Of a stretch of DNA of 64,000 nucleotides, positions 25,416 to 32,558 are shown in pieces. The position numbers were made by a program, and so were the translations under genes. This DNA is from Opitutia bacterium. GTDB taxonomy: Bacteria; Verrucomicrobiota; Verrucomicrobiia; Opitutales; Opitutaceae. The notes beneath the pieces are model-generated. The model was not told the origin of the DNA, did no database searches, and was given only the letters and a program-made list of their open reading frames with translations. The first letter of the stretch is position 1, and every line of letters begins with the position of its first letter. The stretch is taken from the NCBI GenBank assembly GCA_947461205.1, contig CANHJG010000009.1, positions 1 to 64,000 of the forward strand, in the 5' to 3' direction.

Positions 25416-26333
25416 ATGGAACGGGGACCAACGATTTTGGTGCTGGCGGGGATTTTGGCGGCGGGTGCCTTTGTGTCCGTGCGGGTGTGGCGGGCGACCG
25501 AAGCCGCGCGTGAATCGGCGACGCCGCCGGGGGGGGCGCCGGCGCCGGCGAGGCAGGTTTTTGGCGGGCGGACGGCGGCGGCCGCTCCGGTGGACGGAGC
25601 GGCGGGGGCCGCGACGGGGGGTGCGCTGTCAGCCGAAAAGGCGGCGCGGATCGATAAGATCCGGCGCGACTACGACGAGATCCGGATCAAGATGTCGGCG
25701 GAGTATGGGGCGGCGGGTGACAAGTTTCCCGGGGGGGTGAGTGCGTTTTTGAAACAGCTCGCGCTGCTTGAGCGGGAAATGCACGCGGACTTCGCGGCGG
25801 TGCTCACCCCGGGCGAACTGGAAGATTACGAAATGAGCGAGAGCACGACGGGGCAGGCGCTTCGGCGGCGGCTCGGGGATGCGGCGGTGACGGTGGAGCA
25901 ACGGCGGGCGGTGTTCCGGCTGCAACGGGAGTTCGACGACCGGTTTGCGCTGGTGTTCGACGTGTCGCCGGCGGCGCTGGCGGAACGCACCCAACTCCAG
26001 CAGGCCGTGCAAGAAAAAGTCCGGGCATTGGTGGGGGACGCGGTGTTCGCGACGTGGTTGAGCGCGGAGGATCCGAGCTATGCCGCGATGCGGACGATGG
26101 CGGCGCAGGAGGGGTTGCCCGGGACCACGGTGGCGGAGCTGTGGCGGATCAAAAACGAGTTTATTTTGGGGCGCCTGGAGATTGCGGCGCGGATCGGTCT
26201 GTCGGCGCAGCAGCGGGCGGCGATGCAGAGCGCGCTGGAGGACCAAGCGCGGTCGCGGGTATCGGTGCTCGTCCGGCCGGAGGCGCTGCAGCCGGGCAAC
26301 GAGGCGCTGGCGTGGTTGCCGAGGCGGCGGTGA
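25416..26333 (+). CDS. Membrane-anchored protein of unknown function
   Basis: A 305-residue protein with one N-terminal membrane anchor (MERGPTILVLAGILAAGAFVSVRVW), a Gly/Ala/Pro-rich linker to about residue 68, and a long helical charged domain. Recognisable stretches are SAEKAARIDKIRRDYDEIRI, LLEREMHADFAAVLTPGELE, YEMSESTTGQALRRRLG, and two FRLQREFDDRF-type helices. The domain resembles periplasmic helical proteins often annotated as hypothetical in Verrucomicrobiota. I cannot name a function. The ATG at 25416 starts the anchor; the frame upstream to 25329 has no protein character. It is followed by a probable terminator at 26439-26463. Confidence 0.65.
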   Translation: MERGPTILVLAGILAAGAFVSVRVWRATEAARESATPPGGAPAPARQVFGGRTAAAAPVDGAAGAATGGALSAEKAARIDKIRRDYDEIRIKMSAEYGAAGDKFPGGVSAFLKQLALLEREMHADFAAVLTPGELEDYEMSESTTGQALRRRLGDAAVTVEQRRAVFRLQREFDDRFALVFDVSPAALAERTQLQQAVQEKVRALVGDAVFATWLSAEDPSYAAMRTMAAQEGLPGTTVAELWRIKNEFILGRLEIAARIGLSAQQRAAMQSALEDQARSRVSVLVRPEALQPGNEALAWLPRRR

Positions 26334-26400
26334 GTGCGGGTCAAACGGGCTCCGTTACGTTGCGCTCAGCCGTTACGATTCAGGTGCCGTAGGCTGCGCG

Positions 26401-26431
26401 CTGGCGCGCGCTCCGAAAGCGCGCCCGCCAG
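26401..26431. repeat. GC-rich imperfect palindrome
   Basis: CTGGCGCGCGCT pairs with AGCGCGCCCGCCAG across a short ccga loop, with only two unpaired bases. It lies just downstream of the membrane-anchored protein gene and upstream of a terminator-like hairpin. Confidence 0.55.
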
Positions 26432-26438
26432 TGGGCGG

Positions 26439-26463
26439 CCGACGAAGTCACCGTTCGGTTTTT
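26439..26463 (+). terminator. Probable terminator of the membrane-anchored protein gene
   Basis: CCGACG (26439-26444) pairs with CGTTCGG (26452-26458, one bulged base) and is followed by five T residues at 26459-26463. It fits a Rho-independent terminator about 105 bases after the stop codon. Confidence 0.6.
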
Positions 26464-26571
26464 GCCTGCGCGAGGACCCTAGCCTCGGTCTGAATGGACG
26501 CGGCGAAGAAAACGCCGAAGATCACGTGTCCCGTAAGACGTGAAAATCCCTCTGGGGAAGAGGGGTTTTTT
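26464..26571 (+). ncRNA. Candidate small RNA (hairpin-rich, ends in a terminator)
   Basis: Between two terminator-like hairpins lie about 100 bases with no open frame but four successive short stems: GAGG/CCTC (26472-26486), CGGCG/CGCCG (26501-26517), TCACGT/ACGTGA (26522-26543), and CCCTCT/AGAGGG (26548-26564), which runs into six T residues. This arrangement suggests an independent short transcript or a processed 3' UTR. No known RNA family was recognised, and no promoter is clear. Confidence 0.35.
26548..26571 (+). terminator. Rho-independent terminator
   Basis: CCCTCT (26548-26553), a GGGGA loop, AGAGGG (26559-26564) and then a G and six T residues (26566-26571). It points along the plus strand, away from the convergent DUF3494 gene. 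Confidence 0.8.
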
Positions 26572-26595
26572 GGCCGGTGGAGTGACCGAGTGATC

Positions 26596-27531
26596 TCAGG
26601 CGGAAGCCGTGAGCTTCTGCGCGGTCTGGCGTTGGCGCAGTTTCCGGGCGCCGGCGATCAGGCCGAAAAATCCGGCGACGAGCAGCGTGGTGGTGGCGGG
26701 TTCGGGAATGGCGCTGGCCACGACGTTATTGCCGTCAAACACGAGACCGCCGCTGTAGCCCGAGTTCGCGGCGACAAAATTGAAGCTGTTGCTGCCGCCG
26801 AGTGTCATCGTGCCCGAGCCGGTGAGGGCGCGGCCTTCGCTGATGGTGGCGCCCGTGCCGAAACTATACGTGGTGCCGCCGAGCACGTTGCCTTTCAATG
26901 CCGTCGTGGCGCCGAAGACGGTGGTCGTGCCGACCTGCCAAAAGACGCCGTTGGTGGCGGTGCTGTTGGCCGCGAGGTGCGTGAAAACGACGGATGAATC
27001 GGCGGCGGTGGTGAAGGTGGTGCCGATTTGGAAGACCCAGACCGCATTGCTCGCGCCCTGGGCGTCGAGGGTGAGGGTGCCGGTGAGCTGGGCGGTCGAA
27101 TCAAATTTATAGATACCGGGGGTGAGAGTGGTTGCGCCCGCGGTTGTGCCGAGGATGAGTCCGGACAGGTTGGCCGTCGGGGTCATGGCGGCGAGGCCGT
27201 TGAAGGCCTTCGTGAAGTCGGTTTGATTCGGGGCGGAGGTCGTGACCACCGCCCCGCTCGTGACGGTGTAGTTGGAGCCGGGGCCCGCGATCGCGCCGAT
27301 GGCGCCCAGATTTCCGGTCACGGTGGATCCGGTGCCGTTGATCGTGACCGTGCCGCCGGCCATGGCGCCGTAGCCGGCGGTCGAGCCGAGGATGGATTGC
27401 GCGGTGCCGGTGTGGCCGAGGCAGAGGGCGAGGGCGAGCGCGCCAAGGGTGCGACCGACCGGTCGGCGGGTGGGCGGTGGGACGGCTGCGGAGACGGAAT
27501 GGGCGAAGTGCCGCGAGGAGATAGCTTTCAT
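26596..27531 (-). CDS. DUF3494 (ice-binding-like) protein with PEP-CTERM anchor
   Basis: A 311-residue exported protein. The signal region lies within residues 1-45, ending near TGTAQ. The domain that follows has the repetitive beta-helix character of DUF3494 ice-binding-like proteins: ILGSTAGYGAMAGGTVTINGT, a PGSNYTVTSGAVVTT turn, TLTPGIYKFDSTAQLTGTLT, NAVWVFQIGTTFTTAADSSV, and FWQVGTTTVFGATTALKGNV. It ends in a PEP-CTERM signal: AIPEPATTTLLVAGFFGLIA then basic residues, recognised by an exosortase. Family members bind ice or act as surface adhesins. The biological role here is unknown. No exosortase gene is in the window. Confidence 0.87.
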   Translation of the reverse strand: MKAISSRHFAHSVSAAVPPPTRRPVGRTLGALALALCLGHTGTAQSILGSTAGYGAMAGGTVTINGTGSTVTGNLGAIGAIAGPGSNYTVTSGAVVTTSAPNQTDFTKAFNGLAAMTPTANLSGLILGTTAGATTLTPGIYKFDSTAQLTGTLTLDAQGASNAVWVFQIGTTFTTAADSSVVFTHLAANSTATNGVFWQVGTTTVFGATTALKGNVLGGTTYSFGTGATISEGRALTGSGTMTLGGSNSFNFVAANSGYSGGLVFDGNNVVASAIPEPATTTLLVAGFFGLIAGARKLRQRQTAQKLTASA

Positions 27532-27630
27532 TTTGAAATCGGGTTGGGGCGGCGGAAACGGCGCCGCGGACGGGAAATAGGAACGACCGGCGCGGGCGCT
27601 GGGCCCGGTCGGTCAGAGGGCGAGGGCCGG

Positions 27631-28686
27631 TTATTTGACGGCGACAGGGCGACCGACGGAGATCTGGTCGTCGACGACCTCCAGGCGGGAGGCGGCGACG
27701 GCGAGGGCGAGGATGCGGGCCTTGTCGGCCTCGGTGTTGACCCAGCCGCGCACGGTGACGCGGCCGTCGACGGTGCCGACCTCCACGTTGCGGCTGCCGA
27801 TCTTGGCGGCGCGGATGTCTCGGCTGATCCGGACGGTCCGGTCGATGTCGAAGTAGCTGCTGCCCTGTTCCAAGGGGACATGGGTGTGCGGGCCCTTGTA
27901 GGATTCTTCGTGGGAGGTGGCGTCGTTGCCGTAGGCGGCGGCGGTGTAAATATATTTGGGCTGGTCGGCGAATTCCGCCTTGGTGTCGTCGAGCAGGAGG
28001 GCGTCGCGGGTGGCATTGAAGGCGAGCGCCATGGCGGGAACGATGCTCTTGGTCTCGAGGTTGCCGGGGGAGAGAATGATGACGTTCAGGATCCGGCCCT
28101 TCGGAAGGTCGAGCGTGAGGGACCAGACCTTGCCGAACTTATCGCCTTGGAGATTACCGACGGGCAGATCGACCAGTTTGCTGGCGCGCTCGACATAGCC
28201 GAGGGCCACCTTGGGCCGTGCGTCCCTCGGGTTGGCCGGGTCGCCCTCTTCGAGGAAATAGGTCTCGCGGCCGAAATGACGATAGGCGGCGGCGACGCGG
28301 TCGCTGCGCCCGGCGTCGACCCAGCGGGAGAGATCGATGCCGGCGGCGGACTTGAAGGTGTCGGTGCTCACGTCGAGGCGGTAAACGTCGTTGGCCGGAT
28401 CGGGCACGAGTGCGAGGGGCGGCACGGCGACGATTTTGCCGCCGACGTCGAGAGAGCTGTCGGAAGCGATGAACACTTCGACAATGCGGCCGTTAACGAG
28501 ATCGACGCCGAGATCCTTGATGCGGCCGAGGGTCTAGTCCTGGAGATTTTGGACGATGATTTTGTTGTATTCGTCGAAAGCTTTTTCTTTACCCAGACGT
28601 TGGGGGGTGGTGGCTTCGGCCCCGAGGGACAGGGAGGCGGCGCTCGCGGCGATCGCGGCGGTGAGGAGGAGTCGGGTGAGTTTCAT
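27631..28686 (-). pseudogene. PRC-barrel/BON-domain protein gene interrupted by an in-frame amber codon
   Basis: One continuous minus-strand frame encodes a signal peptide (MKLTRLLLTAAIAASAASLS from 28686), two PRC-barrel-like domains and a C-terminal BON domain (DIDRTVRISRDIRAA, then DGRVTVRGWV and VVDDQISVG). The frame is broken once, by TAG at 28534-28536, after VQNLQD and before TLGRIKDLGVDLVNGRIVEV. This is the middle of the first PRC-barrel, where the family has sequence like LGKIEDLVVD. All other codons on both sides are intact. It is therefore either a very recent nonsense mutation, a read error or a readthrough case. If translation stops, only a 50-residue peptide is made. PRC-barrel/BON proteins are periplasmic or envelope-associated stress proteins. 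Confidence 0.8.
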
Positions 28687-28797
28687 GGAAGTTTCGCTGA
28701 TGGGACGGGAGGAGAGTGCGGTCGGATTTCGGTCGGACGGAACACGTGAGACCGATCCTGTGCGCGGCGCGGCCCTTGGGAGGGCGTTGGTCACAGC

Positions 28798-29712
28798 CTA
28801 GGCGAGAAGTCGGGTGCGTGCTATGGGGTGTAACCCGACTGAAAGACCCGTGTCGGGACGGGTCCCCATGCGGTGGAAGAATCGTCCGGGCCGCGCGCCT
28901 CGGGAGGCGGCGGAGCGGCGGCGCCAGACGGCGAGGCCGAGGGCCGCGCAGGCGGCGGCGAACGCGGTGGAGGCGGGTTCGGGGATTGCGCTGGCGGTGA
29001 CGTTGTCCCACAGCACGGAATAGCTGCCGGCTTCGCCGAAATTGTAGCCCTGCACCATCGCGCTCAGGAGATCGGAGCCGGCGGCGGTGGCGGTGGCGTG
29101 GGTGAGCAGGAGCACGCCGTCGAGGCGGAATTCAAACGCGGAGCCGGTCGATGCGGCGGAGACGGTGTGCCACGAGTCGAAGACGAAGCCGGCGGGCACG
29201 CCGAGATCGAACCAGTTGCCGGTGGTGGTATCGAAGGCGCGGAAGCGGAACGTGCGGTCGGGGGCGGTGGCGTCGAGCGTATTGGCCACGGTGAGACTGG
29301 CGTTGGTGAAGCCGAAGATCATATAGGCGCCGCCGCCGGACGTCGTGCCGGTATGGCCCCAGAGTTCGCTATTCACGAGCCGACCGGTTGTGGTGTTGAA
29401 CGCGGACGAAACGAAGACCTGGGCGCTGAGGGTCCAGAGCCCGGTGAGGTCGCCCGGGCGCTGGCGGCCCTGGGTGTTATAGAATGGTGAGTTGAATTCC
29501 GGGGCGCGGGCGGCGGTGCCGCCGGTTTGATCGATGGTGAGTTGCAGGCGCTGGTCGCCGCCGAAAAGAACGGAGGTGAAACCGGCGGGTTCGTAGCGGT
29601 TCGTGACCCAGGCGGGGGTGATGATGCCGAAGGGATCGGTGAACTGGGCCTGTCCGGCGATGGGGAGGACGGCGAAAGCGAGGCCGAGGAGGAGACGTGG
29701 TTTCAGGTGCAA
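28798..29712 (-). CDS. PEP-CTERM protein, possibly with an extended C-terminus
   Basis: A 304-residue exported protein with signal MHLKPRLLLGLAFAVLPIAGQAQ and a beta-rich middle (LWTLSAQVFVSSAF, DSWHTVSAASTGSAFEFRLD) like other PEP-CTERM surface proteins. The sorting signal SAIPEPASTAFAAACAALGLA is followed by WRRR at about residue 268. Normally such proteins end within a few residues of this basic cluster, but this frame continues for about 35 more, through a region holding a hairpin (28845-28864). The original stop may have been lost, or the extension may be real. No recognisable catalytic domain. The domain family is unknown. It is divergent from the DUF1264 gene. Confidence 0.75.
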   Translation of the reverse strand: MHLKPRLLLGLAFAVLPIAGQAQFTDPFGIITPAWVTNRYEPAGFTSVLFGGDQRLQLTIDQTGGTAARAPEFNSPFYNTQGRQRPGDLTGLWTLSAQVFVSSAFNTTTGRLVNSELWGHTGTTSGGGAYMIFGFTNASLTVANTLDATAPDRTFRFRAFDTTTGNWFDLGVPAGFVFDSWHTVSAASTGSAFEFRLDGVLLLTHATATAAGSDLLSAMVQGYNFGEAGSYSVLWDNVTASAIPEPASTAFAAACAALGLAVWRRRSAASRGARPGRFFHRMGTRPDTGLSVGLHPIARTRLLA

Positions 29713-29976
29713 AGGTCGAGGAGCGAGACGGGCCCCAGGCGGAGTGGCCGCGGCGACGCGGGCGGCGGCTACGTCCGCGTTTTCGGGGCGGCTGGTCTGG
29801 GCGCAGCGGAAAGTTAGCAGGCCCCCCGCGGCCGCGCGATGGGGTGTTCAGGGCAGGCCGACCGGGGCGGGGGACCGAACCGGAGGGCCAATGGGCGGTC
29901 GGGGGAGGCAAGGAGCCGCCAGCCGGGGCGCGATTTTCCGCCTGGGACGGATTGGCTGCCGGCGCTCAACCTATTT

Positions 29977-30729
29977 ATGACGACCATGATTTTTGGGAAG
30001 CAAGGGCTGGCCGCGGCCTGCGCCGCAGGCGCGGTGCTGGCGTGGACCGTCGCCGCGCCGCCCGGGCCGGCGGCGGACGAGCCGCATGGCGCGGCGGGAG
30101 TGCGGGCCGCCGGGGTGGCCGGGGCGGGTTCGCTCCGTGAGATTCACGCGCACGTGTGCGGGTTTCATTTTTACAGTGGGGATCTCAAGCGGGCGCTGCG
30201 CGTCGACCACTACTGCTCGCACCTGAGTAGCGGCGTTTTCCAGTGTGTGATCTATGACTCCGAGGCGTCGGACGCGCGGCTGATCGGGGTTGAGTATATC
30301 ATCGGCGAAGCGATGTTTGCGGCCTTGCCGGCGAAGGAGAAAACGCTATGGCACAGCCACCGCTACGAGGTCATGTCCGGTCTGTTGAGCGCGCCCGACG
30401 CGTCGCCCAAAGCGGAGAAGGCGTTGATGCACGAGCTCGTGAATACCTACGGTAAGACCTGGCACCTCTGGCAGGTGGACCGCGGCGACGCCGTGCCGCT
30501 CGGTCTGCCGAAGCTCATGATGGGTTTCACGGCCGACGGGCAGATCGATCCGCGGCTCGTGGCGGCGCGCGACCGCACCCAGTCCGAGGATACGGCCACA
30601 GTGAAGGTCCGGCGCGGGGATCTTCCGGCGCGGCCGGTGGCGGCGGGCGCGGACGGCTGGCAGTCCGGGACGGCGGTCCAAATTTCCGAAGAAGTCCTGC
30701 TCGCGGTTCCGGTCGTCCCAGAGTTGTGA
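29977..30729 (+). CDS. DUF1264 (OBAP-like) protein, probably exported
   Basis: A 250-residue protein with a signal-like N-terminus (MTTMIFGKQGLAAACAAGAV) and a DUF1264 domain: HAHVCGFHFYSGDLKRALRV, DHYCSHLSSGVFQCVIYDSE, RLIGVEYIIGEAMFAALP and KTLWHSHRYEVMSGLL. The family is named after plant oil-body-associated proteins, and bacterial members have no established function. Conserved His and Cys residues in the core suggest metal or ligand binding, but this is inference. ATG 29977 is preferred over 29839 because the earlier frame is low complexity and overlaps the divergent gene's upstream region. No partner genes are evident nearby. Confidence 0.85.
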   Translation: MTTMIFGKQGLAAACAAGAVLAWTVAAPPGPAADEPHGAAGVRAAGVAGAGSLREIHAHVCGFHFYSGDLKRALRVDHYCSHLSSGVFQCVIYDSEASDARLIGVEYIIGEAMFAALPAKEKTLWHSHRYEVMSGLLSAPDASPKAEKALMHELVNTYGKTWHLWQVDRGDAVPLGLPKLMMGFTADGQIDPRLVAARDRTQSEDTATVKVRRGDLPARPVAAGADGWQSGTAVQISEEVLLAVPVVPEL

Positions 30730-31394
30730 GGACGGGCCGGAGCCCTCGCGGCGCGTTAAGCCATTTTAACCCGACCGACGGGAGGCTTCGCGTGCGGGCA
30801 CCGTGAGCCCCGGCCACGTGACGGTGGGTGCGGCGATTCGGCAAAACCGGATCGGTCGGCGCGCTGCGGTCGGCGTCATGATGTCGTCGGTGACGCGCTG
30901 TTCAACGGCCGGTCGAGGGGAGGCACGACAGATGGGTCGGGCCGGAGCGGCCCGCGCCGGCAGGAGCGGTGCGATGAGACGGAGGTCCGGCAGCAGCGCG
31001 AACCACGGGGTCGGGAACGGTGGGGTAGCGGGGGGCAGTCGAAGGTGGCGAGTTCAGGCATGGCGAGAATGGAGACGCAGCCGTCGCCGGTTTTGGGCGC
31101 CGGGGATGCTGGTTGGATGAGGACCGGCGTTACAGGAACGGCCGCCGCCCCCGTCCAGGGCGCCGGAGACTGCGATGAGATCGGTGGCCGTGATCGGAGC
31201 GCTAAACGAGCGGAGCTTGCCGGTGGCGGAAAAGACGAGGGGGCGATCGTTCATGGGCAGTCGGTGAAGACGGCAGGAGGGGGGGGCGGGACCGGCTGGA
31301 CTTCCTTCCAGGCGAAATCCCCCGCGAAAAGGAGCCGCGGGCCGGCGCGAATTTTTCCCGGTGCGGCGGGTGTTTTCGCGGCGCGGGCGGCGGG
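30730..31394. other. Long gap with no intact gene; possible decayed frame
   Basis: About 665 bases between the DUF1264 gene and the end of the AttH-like gene. Small plus-strand frames here look like artefacts. On the minus strand, a start at 31254 gives MNDRPLVFSATGKLRSFSAP and ITATDLIAVSGALDG, then a frame change leads to VLIQPASPAPKTGDGCVSIL and AMPELATFDCP. That looks like degraded coding sequence (listed separately). Nothing else was recognised. Confidence 0.4.
30880..31254 (-). pseudogene. Possible decayed small gene, unknown family
   Basis: Protein-like sequence continues across frame changes: MNDRPLVFSATGKLRSFSAP (from 31254), then in another frame TPVLIQPASPAPKTGDGCVS followed by ILAMPELATFDCP, and perhaps TPPFPTPWFALLPDLRLIAP further on. 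The pieces read as one protein with at least one frameshift. I do not recognise the family, and the evidence is only the protein-like composition. It may also be chance. Confidence 0.3.
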
Positions 31395-32549
31395 CTAAAG
31401 TTTCAGGGCCTGCGCGTAGCCGGTGAGTTCGAGGAAGGCGGAGCCGAGTTCCCGGCCCGATTCGTCGCGGATGCGGCACGCGCCCTCCCAATAGGGGATG
31501 CCGCCGAGCGCACCGGTGAGCTCCTGGTTTTTCGCGAGCGGCTCGACGAGCAGCCGGACCGCCGTGCCGGTGCGGGGATCGGTCGTGGAAAGACGGAGAC
31601 GCGAAGGATACGCCGCGCCCGTGGCGGGGCTCGTCCAACGGTCGAGCACGTCGAGGGTGAACGGGGCGCGCTGCGTTTGGCCGGCGGCGTCCACCCACGT
31701 GAGCGTCGACGCGGGATCGGCGGTGCCGTCGGCGAGGCGCAGGCGGTAGAGCATGAGTTCGCGGCCGTCGGTGAACTGCACGCTGAGCCAGTCCCAGCCG
31801 ACCTGGCCGGCGCTGAGCTGGCTGCTGCTGATCTCGTGGTCCATCCACGCTTCGCCGGTGACGCGGAATTTTGCGGGGGCGGACGCGGCGTCGGCGGCGG
31901 TGGCGAGAGTGAGTTCGCCCTCGGCGCGCAGGCGGGAGAAGGTGAGGTAGTAGCTGGCGGCGGCGGGGTCGGCGCCTTTGCGGGAGACGCCGTTTTCGCC
32001 GAAGATCACGAGCGGTTTGGCCGGGGTGAGCGTGAGGGTGAACGCGGCGTCGGCGCGGATGCCGCCGGTGAGTTCGAGGCGCGGGGTGGGGGAGGGGTCG
32101 GTCGGGTCGGCGAGGCGGAGCGACCAAGGGCCGTTGCGCACGTCGAGCGTGCCGGAGGCGGAGGCGGCGTCCCAGCCAGCGCGGTTGAGTTTTTCCTGAT
32201 GGAGAAATTTCCCGGTCGACACGTCAAGGAGCGCCATGTGGGCGAGGAAAATCTGGCCGGACCCGAAGGACGGATTGATGTCGGCGGCGCCGCGCGGACC
32301 GGCCGAGCGGAAAAAGGTGGCCTGAAAACCGAAGCGCCGGCCGCCGTCGGCCCCGAGGTGGCCGGTGACATACCACCATTCGATTTTGAAGTCCGGATGG
32401 TTGCCGTGGTCGCGGGGGAAGACGAAGCGGTGGCCGGGCTGCGGGACGGCGAAACCCTCGGGGGTGGTGAGCGGCGGCTGCGCGCCGAGCGGGGTAGCGG
32501 CGCCGAGTGCGCCGAGGGTAGCGAAGAGCAGGGTGGCGAAGAAACGCAT
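31395..32549 (-). CDS. AttH-like (lipocalin-fold, CrtC-related) exported protein
   Basis: A 384-residue protein with a signal peptide (MRFFATLLFATLGALGAATP). The AttH/CrtC-like double lipocalin fold shows in FPRDHGNHPDFKIEWWYVTG (about residue 45), FGFQATFFRS, EAWMDHEISSSQLSAGQVGW and FTDGRELMLYRLR. The WWYVTG and WMDHE motifs are hallmark. In AttEFGH loci the ATPase, permeases and AttH are encoded together, and AttH is thought to be the periplasmic partner. Here it is the last gene of a minus-strand operon after an ATPase and a large FtsX-type permease, separated by 9 bases. The CrtC-related fold alone does not show hydratase activity. Confidence 0.87.
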   Translation of the reverse strand: MRFFATLLFATLGALGAATPLGAQPPLTTPEGFAVPQPGHRFVFPRDHGNHPDFKIEWWYVTGHLGADGGRRFGFQATFFRSAGPRGAADINPSFGSGQIFLAHMALLDVSTGKFLHQEKLNRAGWDAASASGTLDVRNGPWSLRLADPTDPSPTPRLELTGGIRADAAFTLTLTPAKPLVIFGENGVSRKGADPAAASYYLTFSRLRAEGELTLATAADAASAPAKFRVTGEAWMDHEISSSQLSAGQVGWDWLSVQFTDGRELMLYRLRLADGTADPASTLTWVDAAGQTQRAPFTLDVLDRWTSPATGAAYPSRLRLSTTDPRTGTAVRLLVEPLAKNQELTGALGGIPYWEGACRIRDESGRELGSAFLELTGYAQALKL

Positions 32550-32558
32550 GGCGGTGGT

